Below, piece after piece: positions 1 to 7,830 of a DNA stretch of 20,650 bases (position 1 is its first letter; each line of letters begins with the position of its first letter). The stretch is from the NCBI GenBank assembly GCA_004195335.1, contig SDWK01000243.1, positions 1 to 20,650 of the forward strand. Direction: 5' to 3'. The notes under the pieces were generated by a model. That model did no database searches, was not told the DNA's origin, and saw only the letters and a program-made list of their open reading frames with translations. Position numbers and translations under genes: made by a program. The DNA comes from Shewanella sp. GTDB lineage: Bacteria > Pseudomonadota > Gammaproteobacteria > Enterobacterales > Shewanellaceae.

Positions 1-113
1 CTACTTCTGCGTTGAATGGCCTCACAAGGGAACAACCATTCCATCATCCATTCGCCTTGAATTAGTTGCCAAAAAACACGCTGAGTAGATCACTTTCTTA
101 TACTGATTGGTAT
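1..113. repeat. Right-hand part of a MITE-like repeat (copy 1, cut by window start)
   Basis: Bases 1-113 match bases 4110-4221 along almost their full length in the same orientation, with scattered substitutions and small indels, and both end in a GATTGGTAT terminus. The left half of this copy is outside the window. The inner part of the terminal inverted repeat here reads ATACTGATTGGTAT (100-113). The stop codon (98-100) and last four codons of the sensor kinase on the minus strand lie inside the repeat, so the element is fused to the 3' end of that gene. It has no coding capacity for a transposase and would have to be mobilised in trans, if it is mobile. Confidence 0.8.
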
Positions 114-3100
114 AATATGCTTTTAGGAAGGGAGATGGTAAATTGACAACCTTGATCCATTTCTGAGTGCAGGGTTATCTCCCCTCCTAACTCACGGGTC
201 ACTAAGTTGTAGACGATGTTCATGCCTAAGCCACTGCCGCCTTTGCCACGTTTAGTGGTGAAGAAGGGGTCAAAAATTTTATCTTGAACCTGTGAGGGGA
301 TCCCGCAACCATCATCTTGATAGGTCAAATCGACACCATGATCTGTCTTGATAATATGCAGAGATAGGTGACCCGAGTGTCCGTCAGGGAATGCGTGAAT
401 GACGGAGTTATTGAATAGATTGCTCACGATTTGATAGAAGGTCCCCGGATTACTCTTAATGAAAAGGTCATCGGGACAGGTGTATTCATACTCATGCACA
501 GTACGGGAAAGCATAGGGTTGAGGGAGAGAAATATCTCATCTAAATAGGTCTTGAGGTTAAATTTCCGGATATCTTCATGGGATTGATCGACCGATACCT
601 GCTTAAAACTCTTGATAAGTTTGGATGCCCGCTCCAAATTTTTGAGTATTAACCTAGAGCAATCATGAACTTCATTTTGATATTCTTCAAACTCTTCATG
701 AGACACATCGCCATCGGCGTAATGCTTATTAAAGCGTTGCACGCTCGTTTGAAGGTGAGAAGAGGCGGTGACACTGATACCGATAGGGGTGTTAATTTCA
801 TGTGTGATGCTGGCAACTAGTCCGCCGAGCGTGGCCATTTTTTCTTTATCGACCAATTCACTTTGGGTCTGATTGAGCACTTCGAGTGTCTCTTTGAGCT
901 CATCGTTTTTATGTTGAAGCTCACTCGTTCTTTCGAACACTCTGGCTTCTAAGTCAAGATTGAGTGCTTTTAAGGTGGCTTCATTATCTTTTTGAGCTTG
1001 AATGTTTTTAATCGTTCCGGCTATTCGTGTGGGTTGCCCAAGTGGATCTCTGGTGATTACTTGGCCTCTATTCAGGACCCATAGCCAGGTGTCGTCTTCC
1101 AGTTTTGAACGGTAGGCCAACTTAAATTTATCTTGGCCATGATTCATACATTGGTCAATTTCTGCTGCAATTTCACCGTAATCATCCGGATGAATACATT
1201 GCTTCATGGTGTCATTCAGGTGAGTCTCAGTATTGGGGTACTTCAGGAAAGTATTACTTCGTATCACCTCTTGATTATCGATATCCCAGTCCCAAAATTC
1301 ATCACCGCTTCCCCATAAAGCCAACTGAAGTCGCTGTTCAGTCTTTTCAATTTCAGTCAGTAATCGACTCTGTTGACGATATTTTTTCGATTTAGAGTAG
1401 AGCCACAAAGAAAATACAGATAGGGATCCGGTGATGTATAGACAGTACGCCCACCAGGAAAGCCAAGGCGTGGAAAGTATTTGAATATCTAGCTGTTTAA
1501 TCGGGCTGTAATGCCCGTTGATATCTTTGGCTCTTAAGAGAAAAGTGTAGCCTCCCGAAGCTAACCCCGTGAAGCGGGCTATTTGATCTGGATGGCCTGT
1601 AAGCCATTTATCATGCAAACCTATCATTTTGTATTCATAGGTTAATCTACGTGCTCTATGCAGCTCAGGACTAAGGTAATAGAGAGAGAAAATATCATCG
1701 TGATGGGATAATATCAGTTGTTTCTCTCCAGATATGGATCTATTTTTATGCCGCAGAACACTCGATTGGTCCGTATTTAGAATCGATAGAGTATCAATTA
1801 TAGGCGCTCTTGGGGGGCTAAGAGTGGGAAGCTGATTTGCCCTGAATTGGTTAAAACCATTAATCCCGCCGAGGTAGATGCGGTTATCATCATCAATAAA
1901 ACCTGCTCCGAAATTAAACTCGTTATCCTGAATTCCATCGATGTTAGTGTAGTTTTTAACGCTAAAATCATGGGTATCAAACATACTAAGGCCCGATGCA
2001 GTCCCTACCCAGAGGTTTTGTTTGTTATCCATCAGAGTGAGATAAGCAAGACTTCCGATAAGCCCGTTGTCAGCATTAAAATGTTGGGTGTCATAGGTGT
2101 TTGGATTAAAAGAGAAAACCCCATTGCTGGAACCTAACCACAAGGTGTCATTTTCGCCGATGAAGACAGACATTAACTGATCATCGGGAAAACCAGCCTG
2201 AGTGTCGGTGTTAAAGCGAGTAAAGGTCCCATCGACGGATAATCGGGTCAGTCCGGCGTTGTAGGAAGTGAACCAATAGTTTCCCTGTTTGTCTTGAGTT
2301 AAGTTGGTTATTTCGTTACTTGCTAATGAGTTAGCATCATTTTTGTCATGCTGAAGATGAGTGAACCCTCTGGCCTCGCTGATATATTTTGCGACGCCGG
2401 CATCCATAGTCGTTATCCAGGCGCTGTTATCGCTGTCGAAATAGAGGCTAAAAAGAAGATCGCTGGGTAAGCCATTGTTGTTGGCCGGATTGTGTTTATA
2501 GTGAATGTAGCTCTGTTTATCCGGGGTGAAGATAAACAAGCCTTCCCCTCTAGTGCCTATCCAGAGCTTGCCTAGTTTGTCCTCCCTAATGAAACTGATA
2601 AAACTCTGTGATAGTTTGGAACCGGGTACTAAAAATGGTTGAAAACCGATAATTTGATTATCCTTGTCCTCCAGGGCCTGATATAAGCCCTTGGCAGTGC
2701 CTATCCAAAGTTGTTGTCGATGATCTCTGAAAATGCTTCTGACATTGCCATTACTAAGGCGGTTATCGGCAAAGCTCTGCGGTTGAATATGACCAAAATG
2801 TTCGGCATCCAGAAAAGTTGTATTGAGCCCGCCCCCCTTAGTGCCAATCCAAAGTTGATGATCACTGTCTATTGCTAAAGAGGTCACCAAGGGGCTATTA
2901 AGTTTATATTCGTTTTTGGCACCTTTGGAAAAAAACTCGATAGTTTTGTGGCGGGGAGAGTATTTTGCTAAACCTTTTTTCTCTAGTCCTATCCAGAGCT
3001 TACCGAGTCGATCTTTTTTTAAACTGGTTATTTTGTTGTCTTCGAGGCCTGTTGCGGTATCGATATGCTTGAAGCTATTGGTGACAATATCTAATAAAAA

Positions 3101-3826
3101 TAATCCCTTAGTTTTAGTGCCTATCCAAAGCGTGTTACTTTGCCCACTTTCTATACTGGTGATTTGGTCTTTGAATAGGGTGTTGTCGGTAGGAAAGTGA
3201 GTGAGGTTTGACTCAGGGGTCATCATAGAGAGACCTCTATCGGATGCTATCCATAAGCGCTCAAATTTATCGGTAAAGAGCAGGGTGATCCGATTACTGA
3301 GCAGCTCGTTTGTTTGGCTGTTGTTTTTAGTTTCATCGGTGAATTGATGAATAATCTTATTATCTGTGGGCGAGTAATGAATAAGGCCATCAGCTTTTGT
3401 TGCCAGCCATATATTGCCATCACGGTCCTGACTGAGATCGGTAAACTCAGTATCGGGTAGCGGGCTGTTTAAATGATTATATGAACTAAAGGTGTCGTGA
3501 CTTGGATGATATTGGTTGATGCCATCGTTTTTTGTCAGTAACCAAAGTTGTTTTTTTCGACCATAAAACAGTCGAGTGATGTGCTTTCCACTTGGCCCAT
3601 GTTGGTCATTTGTGACGTCATAAACCTTGAATTTTTTACCGTCAAAACGGTTGAGTCCCGCCTGAGTTGCAGCCCAGAGAAATCCATCATTATCGGTAAC
3701 GATATCGTTGACCGTATTCATAGACAGACCGTCGTCGGCTTCATAGAAGTCGAATTCCGGCTGTTTGGCTAGGGTCAGGGGTAAACACCCCAATAGCCAT
3801 GTCAGAATGAAGATGTAGATTTTCAT
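98..3826 (-). CDS. Propeller-type membrane sensor histidine kinase
   Basis: This is a 1242-residue inner-membrane sensor kinase expected to bind a periplasmic signal and autophosphorylate on histidine. Residues 1-20 are a signal peptide. About fourteen Reg_prop-type repeats with LWIGT-like cores fill residues 40-665, enough for two seven-bladed propellers. A Y_Y_Y domain follows (about 700-785), then one transmembrane helix (about 789-811), a PAS-like domain (about 835-945), a coiled coil (945-995), a HisKA domain with phospho-acceptor H1009 in ITHEINTP, and an HATPase_c domain with N box NLFNNS, G1 box DDGCGIP, F box FDPFFTTK and G2 box GGSGLGM. The catalytic boxes look intact. There is no receiver or DNA-binding domain, so it is not a hybrid one-protein system, and no response regulator gene lies in the window. 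The ATG has only a weak ribosome site. The last residues YQSV and the stop come from the downstream repeat. The ligand is unknown. Confidence 0.9.
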   Translation of the reverse strand: MKIYIFILTWLLGCLPLTLAKQPEFDFYEADDGLSMNTVNDIVTDNDGFLWAATQAGLNRFDGKKFKVYDVTNDQHGPSGKHITRLFYGRKKQLWLLTKNDGINQYHPSHDTFSSYNHLNSPLPDTEFTDLSQDRDGNIWLATKADGLIHYSPTDNKIIHQFTDETKNNSQTNELLSNRITLLFTDKFERLWIASDRGLSMMTPESNLTHFPTDNTLFKDQITSIESGQSNTLWIGTKTKGLFLLDIVTNSFKHIDTATGLEDNKITSLKKDRLGKLWIGLEKKGLAKYSPRHKTIEFFSKGAKNEYKLNSPLVTSLAIDSDHQLWIGTKGGGLNTTFLDAEHFGHIQPQSFADNRLSNGNVRSIFRDHRQQLWIGTAKGLYQALEDKDNQIIGFQPFLVPGSKLSQSFISFIREDKLGKLWIGTRGEGLFIFTPDKQSYIHYKHNPANNNGLPSDLLFSLYFDSDNSAWITTMDAGVAKYISEARGFTHLQHDKNDANSLASNEITNLTQDKQGNYWFTSYNAGLTRLSVDGTFTRFNTDTQAGFPDDQLMSVFIGENDTLWLGSSNGVFSFNPNTYDTQHFNADNGLIGSLAYLTLMDNKQNLWVGTASGLSMFDTHDFSVKNYTNIDGIQDNEFNFGAGFIDDDNRIYLGGINGFNQFRANQLPTLSPPRAPIIDTLSILNTDQSSVLRHKNRSISGEKQLILSHHDDIFSLYYLSPELHRARRLTYEYKMIGLHDKWLTGHPDQIARFTGLASGGYTFLLRAKDINGHYSPIKQLDIQILSTPWLSWWAYCLYITGSLSVFSLWLYSKSKKYRQQSRLLTEIEKTEQRLQLALWGSGDEFWDWDIDNQEVIRSNTFLKYPNTETHLNDTMKQCIHPDDYGEIAAEIDQCMNHGQDKFKLAYRSKLEDDTWLWVLNRGQVITRDPLGQPTRIAGTIKNIQAQKDNEATLKALNLDLEARVFERTSELQHKNDELKETLEVLNQTQSELVDKEKMATLGGLVASITHEINTPIGISVTASSHLQTSVQRFNKHYADGDVSHEEFEEYQNEVHDCSRLILKNLERASKLIKSFKQVSVDQSHEDIRKFNLKTYLDEIFLSLNPMLSRTVHEYEYTCPDDLFIKSNPGTFYQIVSNLFNNSVIHAFPDGHSGHLSLHIIKTDHGVDLTYQDDGCGIPSQVQDKIFDPFFTTKRGKGGSGLGMNIVYNLVTRELGGEITLHSEMDQGCQFTISLPKSILYQSV

Positions 3827-3910
3827 TTGGCTGAGTTTTTCTTTAAATATTAGTGTCTGTTAAGTCTTTAAGTTTAGAAGTAAATGGTAAAAGTGCGAGG
3901 AGGTATGAGG

Positions 3911-3943
3911 GGATAAAAAAAAGAGTGGCAAAGCCACTCTTTT
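3911..3943 (-). terminator. Rho-independent terminator, probably of the yjiH-like gene
   Basis: A perfect 11-bp stem, AAAAGAGTGGC (3919-3929) and GCCACTCTTTT (3933-3943), closes a three-base loop. On the minus strand the stem is followed by a run of eight T. It terminates minus-strand transcripts, so it suits the gene ending at 4225. It now lies about 280 bases past that stop codon because the MITE sits in between. Confidence 0.8.
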
Positions 3944-3957
3944 ATCAGTCAGGTGTT

Positions 3958-4221
3958 ATACCAATCGGTATAAAGATGTGACCGCTCAGCGAGAATTTAG
4001 CGCTTCTGAGGCAAGGCAACGAGTGAAGAGCATAGTTATTCTACGTTTAAGCTCGTTAACACAGCATCAGGTGCGCTAAAGCTTGCCTTTCAGGAGTGTT
4101 TTTGGCTGCCTACTTCTGCGTTGAATAACTTCAGAAGGGATCACCATTCCCTCATCCATTCGCCTTGAATTAGTTTGCCAAAAAAACTCTGAGTTGATCA
4201 CTTTCTTATGCCGATTGGTAT
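3958..4221. repeat. Complete 264-bp MITE-like repeat (copy 2)
   Basis: The element begins ATACCAATCGGTATAAAG (3958) and ends CTTATGCCGATTGGTAT (to 4221); the ends are inverted repeats of each other with one mismatch over the first 14 bases. The interior contains a further inverted repeat, TTTAGCGC (3996-4003) against GCGCTAAA (4073-4080), so a transcript could fold into a long hairpin. The right 112 bases recur at 1-113. No open frame of note is present, which fits a non-autonomous miniature element. It begins three bases after the stop codon of the adjacent membrane-protein gene. An obvious long target-site duplication is not seen; at most a dinucleotide TA is possible. Confidence 0.8.
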
Positions 4222-4224
4222 TAT

Positions 4225-5580
4225 CTAGAAGATCAGGTGAGCAACACCGGCAATGATAGGTAAAGTGACGAGAGTACGTAAAATGAATATGACGAATAGC
4301 TCGAAGATATTGACCGGTATTTTACTGCCAAGAAGTAAGGCTCCCACTTCACTCATGTAGATAAGCTGAGTGACTGACATAGCCGCAATAATAAAACGAG
4401 TCATATCTGACTCAATTGAGCTTGCCAGAATGGAAGGAATAAACATATCAGCAAAACCAACGACGATGGTTTTTGATGCCTCTGTCGCCTCGGGAACCTG
4501 TAATAGCTCGAGTAATGGAATAAACGGCATACCCAGATAATCAAATATCGGTGTATATTCGGCGATGATCAACGCAATTGTGCCTATTGCCATAACGACT
4601 GGTATGACACCAAACACCATATCGATGACATTTTTAAGGCCATCTGTGAGCGTATGTTTGATTCCACCTGCTTTCGATGCCTTATTGAGTGCCTGATCCA
4701 GTCCCCAAGAGAAAACACCGTGTCCGGCTGGGATCACTTCGTCATCGGGATGTCTTGGAGTGTCGTCAATATACTTGTCTTTTTTCCAACATAAAGGCGG
4801 CAGTTTAGGAACGATAATGGCGGCCATAATACCAGCCAAACAAACCGTTAAGTAGAAGGGGACGAACATGTGCTCTAACTTGACCTGCGAGATGACCACT
4901 AAAGAAAATGTGATAGAAACAGCCGAGAAGGTGGTACCAATTACCGCGGCTTCCCTTTGGGTATATAAACGAGATTCGTACTGCTTGCTCGTCATTAAGA
5001 TCCCTACACTACCGTCACCAAGCCATGAAGCCATACAGTCGATAGCACTACGTCCCGGCAGGTTGAATATGGGTCTCATTATTTTGGTTAACATGGTGCC
5101 AAATAGCTCCAACAAACCAAAGTTCAGCAGGAGTGGCAGTAACATACCAGCGAAAATAAACACACAAAACAGTACCGGGAGTAGATCGTTCAGGACGAGC
5201 GCCCCGGTATCTCCAGAGCGAATAGCTTCCGGACCCACACCTAAAAACGTCAGTGTGATAAACACCGCACCTACTATTCTGGTGAGCAGCCACATAGGTG
5301 AAATATTGAGCAGAGAATTTAAAAAGGCATTGTTAATGATAAATGCAGGTTTCAGTAATTTGGTTATAACAGATGCCAGTGCTGTGAAAACAACCACACT
5401 AGTCACCATGGCTGTTAATGCATCACCAAGAAAAGCCTGCAGCCCTTTTGAAACGATAGCTATAGGAATGGTAATCGCGTCCTGATAGCTGATAGGTGTC
5501 ATAAATAGTAATAGCCCTATTAATGACGGAATAATAAATGTCAGTATCGTTTTTATGTTATGGGTTTGTTTTTCAGCCAC
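4225..5580 (-). CDS. YjiH-family membrane protein with nucleoside-recognition Gate domains
   Basis: The 451-residue product is a multi-pass inner-membrane protein of the YjiH / nucleoside-recognition (Gate) family. About ten hydrophobic segments are visible, for example near residues 12-28, 55-75, 100-116, 130-160, 215-260, 320-345, 370-400 and 420-450. A soluble loop around 265-310 divides it into two halves, each with a Gate-like stretch (around GRSAIDCMASWLGDGS at 176-191 and VVGFADMFIPS at 373-383). E. coli YjiH is about half this length, so this is the long form. Transport of a small molecule is plausible but the substrate is unknown. The start codon is GTG (5578-5580) with a modest TAGAG ribosome site. 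The gene appears to be transcribed alone, from a promoter in the 5.6-6.2 kb region, and its stop codon touches a MITE. Confidence 0.8.
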   Translation of the reverse strand: MAEKQTHNIKTILTFIIPSLIGLLLFMTPISYQDAITIPIAIVSKGLQAFLGDALTAMVTSVVVFTALASVITKLLKPAFIINNAFLNSLLNISPMWLLTRIVGAVFITLTFLGVGPEAIRSGDTGALVLNDLLPVLFCVFIFAGMLLPLLLNFGLLELFGTMLTKIMRPIFNLPGRSAIDCMASWLGDGSVGILMTSKQYESRLYTQREAAVIGTTFSAVSITFSLVVISQVKLEHMFVPFYLTVCLAGIMAAIIVPKLPPLCWKKDKYIDDTPRHPDDEVIPAGHGVFSWGLDQALNKASKAGGIKHTLTDGLKNVIDMVFGVIPVVMAIGTIALIIAEYTPIFDYLGMPFIPLLELLQVPEATEASKTIVVGFADMFIPSILASSIESDMTRFIIAAMSVTQLIYMSEVGALLLGSKIPVNIFELFVIFILRTLVTLPIIAGVAHLIF

Positions 5581-6188
5581 GTTGTTTTACTCTAAATTGT
5601 CGGTTTGGCACAATTGCAATAAGTGTTCACTTCATTCAATTTGAAGTTTGTTGTGAATATCCATTCAAATTAAGGTCGGCAAGATTACCCCCTTAATTAC
5701 AGTATGTAAATCGTTTCTCCAAGCGTATTAGGTTTACCTAGGGGGGAGAATAGTTATTACATCTTTTTGAGTATTTATATTGTAACTGACTGTCAGGATA
5801 ATGCATCATGTACTTTTGGGTGAATAACTTGTTAAAACATGTGGATAAACTTGTTTCACTCTGGTTTCCGTTGTGAGGGAAGCTTAGGGGCTGCATGATT
5901 AACTCTCATGCTGCGGACGGTTGGGTATTTCTTTACCAAGTCGATATCGCTTATATTGTGTTTTTCTTTGGTAAGCGAGCGATGGTTTGGCGTTTTTTAG
6001 CCCTTATTGCTATAGTTTCTTGTTTTTTATTCCAATATTAAAGTAAGTTAGTAGGTTAGTTAGTAAGGGAGGGCGCTGGGTTCTTTATGTTCCTAGAAGG
6101 GAATTGTAATAAATCTGAGCTAGACCTCGTTAATAAAACCTGATTCCATATATGTTGTTCGGATCGGGTACTGGTGAACTAAGGAAAT
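5581..6188. other. 608-bp divergent intergenic region with inverted repeats
   Basis: No gene longer than a few codons with a convincing ribosome site is visible here. The region separates the yjiH-like gene (minus) from the DUF998 gene (plus), so it should contain both promoters. Seen in it: an 8-bp inverted repeat AATTTGAA (5638-5645) / TTCAAATT (5664-5671) close to the yjiH-like start; interleaved complements GTAAA (5706-5710) with TTTAC (5733-5737), and TTCTCC (5715-5720) with GGAGAA (5745-5750); a hairpin GCATGA (5893-5898) / TCATGC (5906-5911) extended by two outer pairs after a mismatch; and TTACCAA (5933-5939) / TTGGTAA (5968-5974). None matches a riboswitch or small RNA that I recognise. 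Confidence 0.6.
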
Positions 6189-6896
6189 ATGATAGAGAAG
6201 AGTAAAAAGTTAACCAGTCTTGCGTTTAAATTCGGGACGCTAGGAATTGTCGGGCTTTTGGCTGGCGTTATTCTATCCGCCTTAGGTTTTCAGGATTTTG
6301 AAGGTCATCACTTTAGCTTCTTTAATCATACTCTCAGTGAGCTGGGCCATTATGGGCATTCAACCTTTGCCGTGGTGATTAATGGCGGGCTTTTCTTTGG
6401 CAGCTTGAGTTTGATTTTATTTTGCCTTTTCTCTATTCAACTGATCGATAGCAAGCTGCTTTACTCACTATTTCTCTCCTTGGTTTTAACCTTCATGTCG
6501 CTAGCCGCAGCAGGATTGTTTCCGGTCAATGTCTATCATCTGCATACCATGGCGATTAAATATTTCTTCTATTTTGGTGGTTTTAGCTCTTTTCTCTATC
6601 TCGTATATCTATTGATGAAGGGAAGGGTTTTTTATTCAAGCTGGAATGCCATTACTGGAGTGTTAACCTTTATTAGCTTCTTAAGTTTCTTACTACTCTC
6701 CCATGTAGATTTGGGTCTGAGTGTGGGAGATAATCACTTTTACCAAGATATGGTTATGGAGTTGCCCAGACCCGATATCTGGTGGCCTGCAACACTGGAA
6801 TGGTTGAGTATGGCTCTCTTTATGCTTTGGGGTATGGGGTTGGTGCAAAGCTTGAAAAATCAAGGTGAAATGAAGCCGGTTCAGAGTAAGAGTTAA
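6189..6896 (+). CDS. DUF998 family integral membrane protein
   Basis: This 235-residue protein has about six transmembrane segments (roughly residues 15-33, 60-83, 88-113, 122-145, 152-172 and 205-222). The FNHTLSELGHYG motif near residues 45-56, right after the first helix and a short loop, is the usual DUF998 signature. The family has no settled function; members are small membrane proteins. The ATG at 6189 is preceded by a good AAGGA site at 6181-6185, which fixes the start. It is a single-gene unit: the upstream neighbour is divergent and the downstream neighbour (ubiV) is convergent. Confidence 0.8.
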   Translation: MIEKSKKLTSLAFKFGTLGIVGLLAGVILSALGFQDFEGHHFSFFNHTLSELGHYGHSTFAVVINGGLFFGSLSLILFCLFSIQLIDSKLLYSLFLSLVLTFMSLAAAGLFPVNVYHLHTMAIKYFFYFGGFSSFLYLVYLLMKGRVFYSSWNAITGVLTFISFLSFLLLSHVDLGLSVGDNHFYQDMVMELPRPDIWWPATLEWLSMALFMLWGMGLVQSLKNQGEMKPVQSKS

Positions 6897-6928
6897 GGCT
6901 ATAGGGAGCTAACCTTACAGCCTTATTT
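6894..6928. terminator. Possible terminator between DUF998 gene and ubiV
   Basis: TAAGGCT (6894-6900, including the stop codon) pairs with AGCCTTA (6919-6925), with a smaller AGG/CCT pairing inside and a short T-rich tail. The loop is long and the stem short, so the call is tentative. It is well placed to serve the plus-strand gene. Confidence 0.35.
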
Positions 6929-6938
6929 GACGTTGCGC

Positions 6939-7799
6939 TTAACTCTGGTGGTTAAAACCAGCTTCTTGGTACCAATAGCCGTTACAAAAACTCTCCGTAC
7001 TCGCGGTACGCTTTGGTGTATTGGCATTCAATAGCTGTTCTGCCAGTGCAATGCACTCCATGCTCGAAGGCGATACCCTGAAATAATCGACCCCCATCTT
7101 AACCATCTCATCAATCTGCGGCGAAAGATCGATACTCGCAGCCGATTGCGTCTGAATACCGTTCAATCTCAATAGTGGCTGCGATTCCTGGGTTTGAGCC
7201 AATAGCCCCTTTGGATTTGAGATACAGATGGTTTGACACTTATCTTTTGCCAGCCCTTGATGCCGGGCGGTAAAACAACGTGCGGAGAGTGCCAGAGGCA
7301 GGTATCCATGCCCGAAGATCTCGATCTCGAATTCGGGTTTCTCAACCGAAATGACCGTATTAAGCCAGTTTTTAGATAGCTCAACAGGCATAACGAATCG
7401 CTGCATGCCCCAGCTGTGTAGTTTTTTTAAGCTGGCTAGGTTGTAGTTATTTACCGTAGGTCCACATATGAAGGGGAGGCCTTTCTCTTTAGCTGCCTGG
7501 ACTGCACCCATATCGTTGGCTTCGATAATGAACTCACCATTGTCGACCTGTTTCTTTAATTCGCTATATTCAGAGGGAGCCTCAATCAGCGCCAGAGTCG
7601 AAATGACAACCTCTTTACCAGACTCTCTTAACATATTTGCTAATGCCATATAGTCAGAAAATTTGAGTTCTCGTCGTCGACTGCATATGGTTTCGCCCAA
7701 ATAAACTAATGGGATCGAACTATCGGCAACGGATTGGTAGAACTCCATAACCTTCTCTTTTGGCCAGCAATAAAGCAAAGGGCCGAGTGATGCTTTCAT
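6939..7799 (-). CDS. ubiV: UbiV, Fe-S protein of oxygen-independent ubiquinone hydroxylation
   Basis: This 286-residue U32-peptidase-family protein is the UbiV partner of UbiU. In E. coli the UbiU-UbiV pair, with UbiT, carries out the ring hydroxylations of ubiquinone synthesis without O2, using prephenate as oxygen donor; each protein holds a 4Fe-4S cluster. The cluster cysteines are visible: C39 (ETIC), C175 (ARCF), C188 and C192 (KCQTIC), matching the spacing of the E. coli protein. Length is typical of the family (about 290). The ATG at 7799 has an AGGAA site upstream, and the gene follows ubiU after 31 bases, so the two are co-transcribed. Despite the family name, peptidase activity is not expected. 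Confidence 0.93.
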   Translation of the reverse strand: MKASLGPLLYCWPKEKVMEFYQSVADSSIPLVYLGETICSRRRELKFSDYMALANMLRESGKEVVISTLALIEAPSEYSELKKQVDNGEFIIEANDMGAVQAAKEKGLPFICGPTVNNYNLASLKKLHSWGMQRFVMPVELSKNWLNTVISVEKPEFEIEIFGHGYLPLALSARCFTARHQGLAKDKCQTICISNPKGLLAQTQESQPLLRLNGIQTQSAASIDLSPQIDEMVKMGVDYFRVSPSSMECIALAEQLLNANTPKRTASTESFCNGYWYQEAGFNHQS

Positions 7800-7830
7800 T
7801 TTATATTCCTGTGTTCGAACACCGATTTAA

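Larger units (their letters stand above)
3827..4224. other. Gap between kinase and yjiH-like gene: leader, terminator, MITE
   Basis: This stretch carries no gene. From left to right it holds the short kinase leader (3827-3918, no convincing sigma70 promoter seen), a strong minus-strand terminator hairpin (3919-3943) and a complete MITE-like repeat (3958-4221). The two elements are listed separately. Confidence 0.8.

Noticed and set aside
1..4221. Composite transposon carrying the kinase
   Set aside because: The flanking copies contain no transposase and the left copy is incomplete in the window, so only non-autonomous repeats can be claimed.
4868..5485. 205-codon open frame on the plus strand
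   Set aside because: It lies wholly antisense to the well-supported YjiH-family gene, its product resembles no family I know, and it has no good ribosome site.
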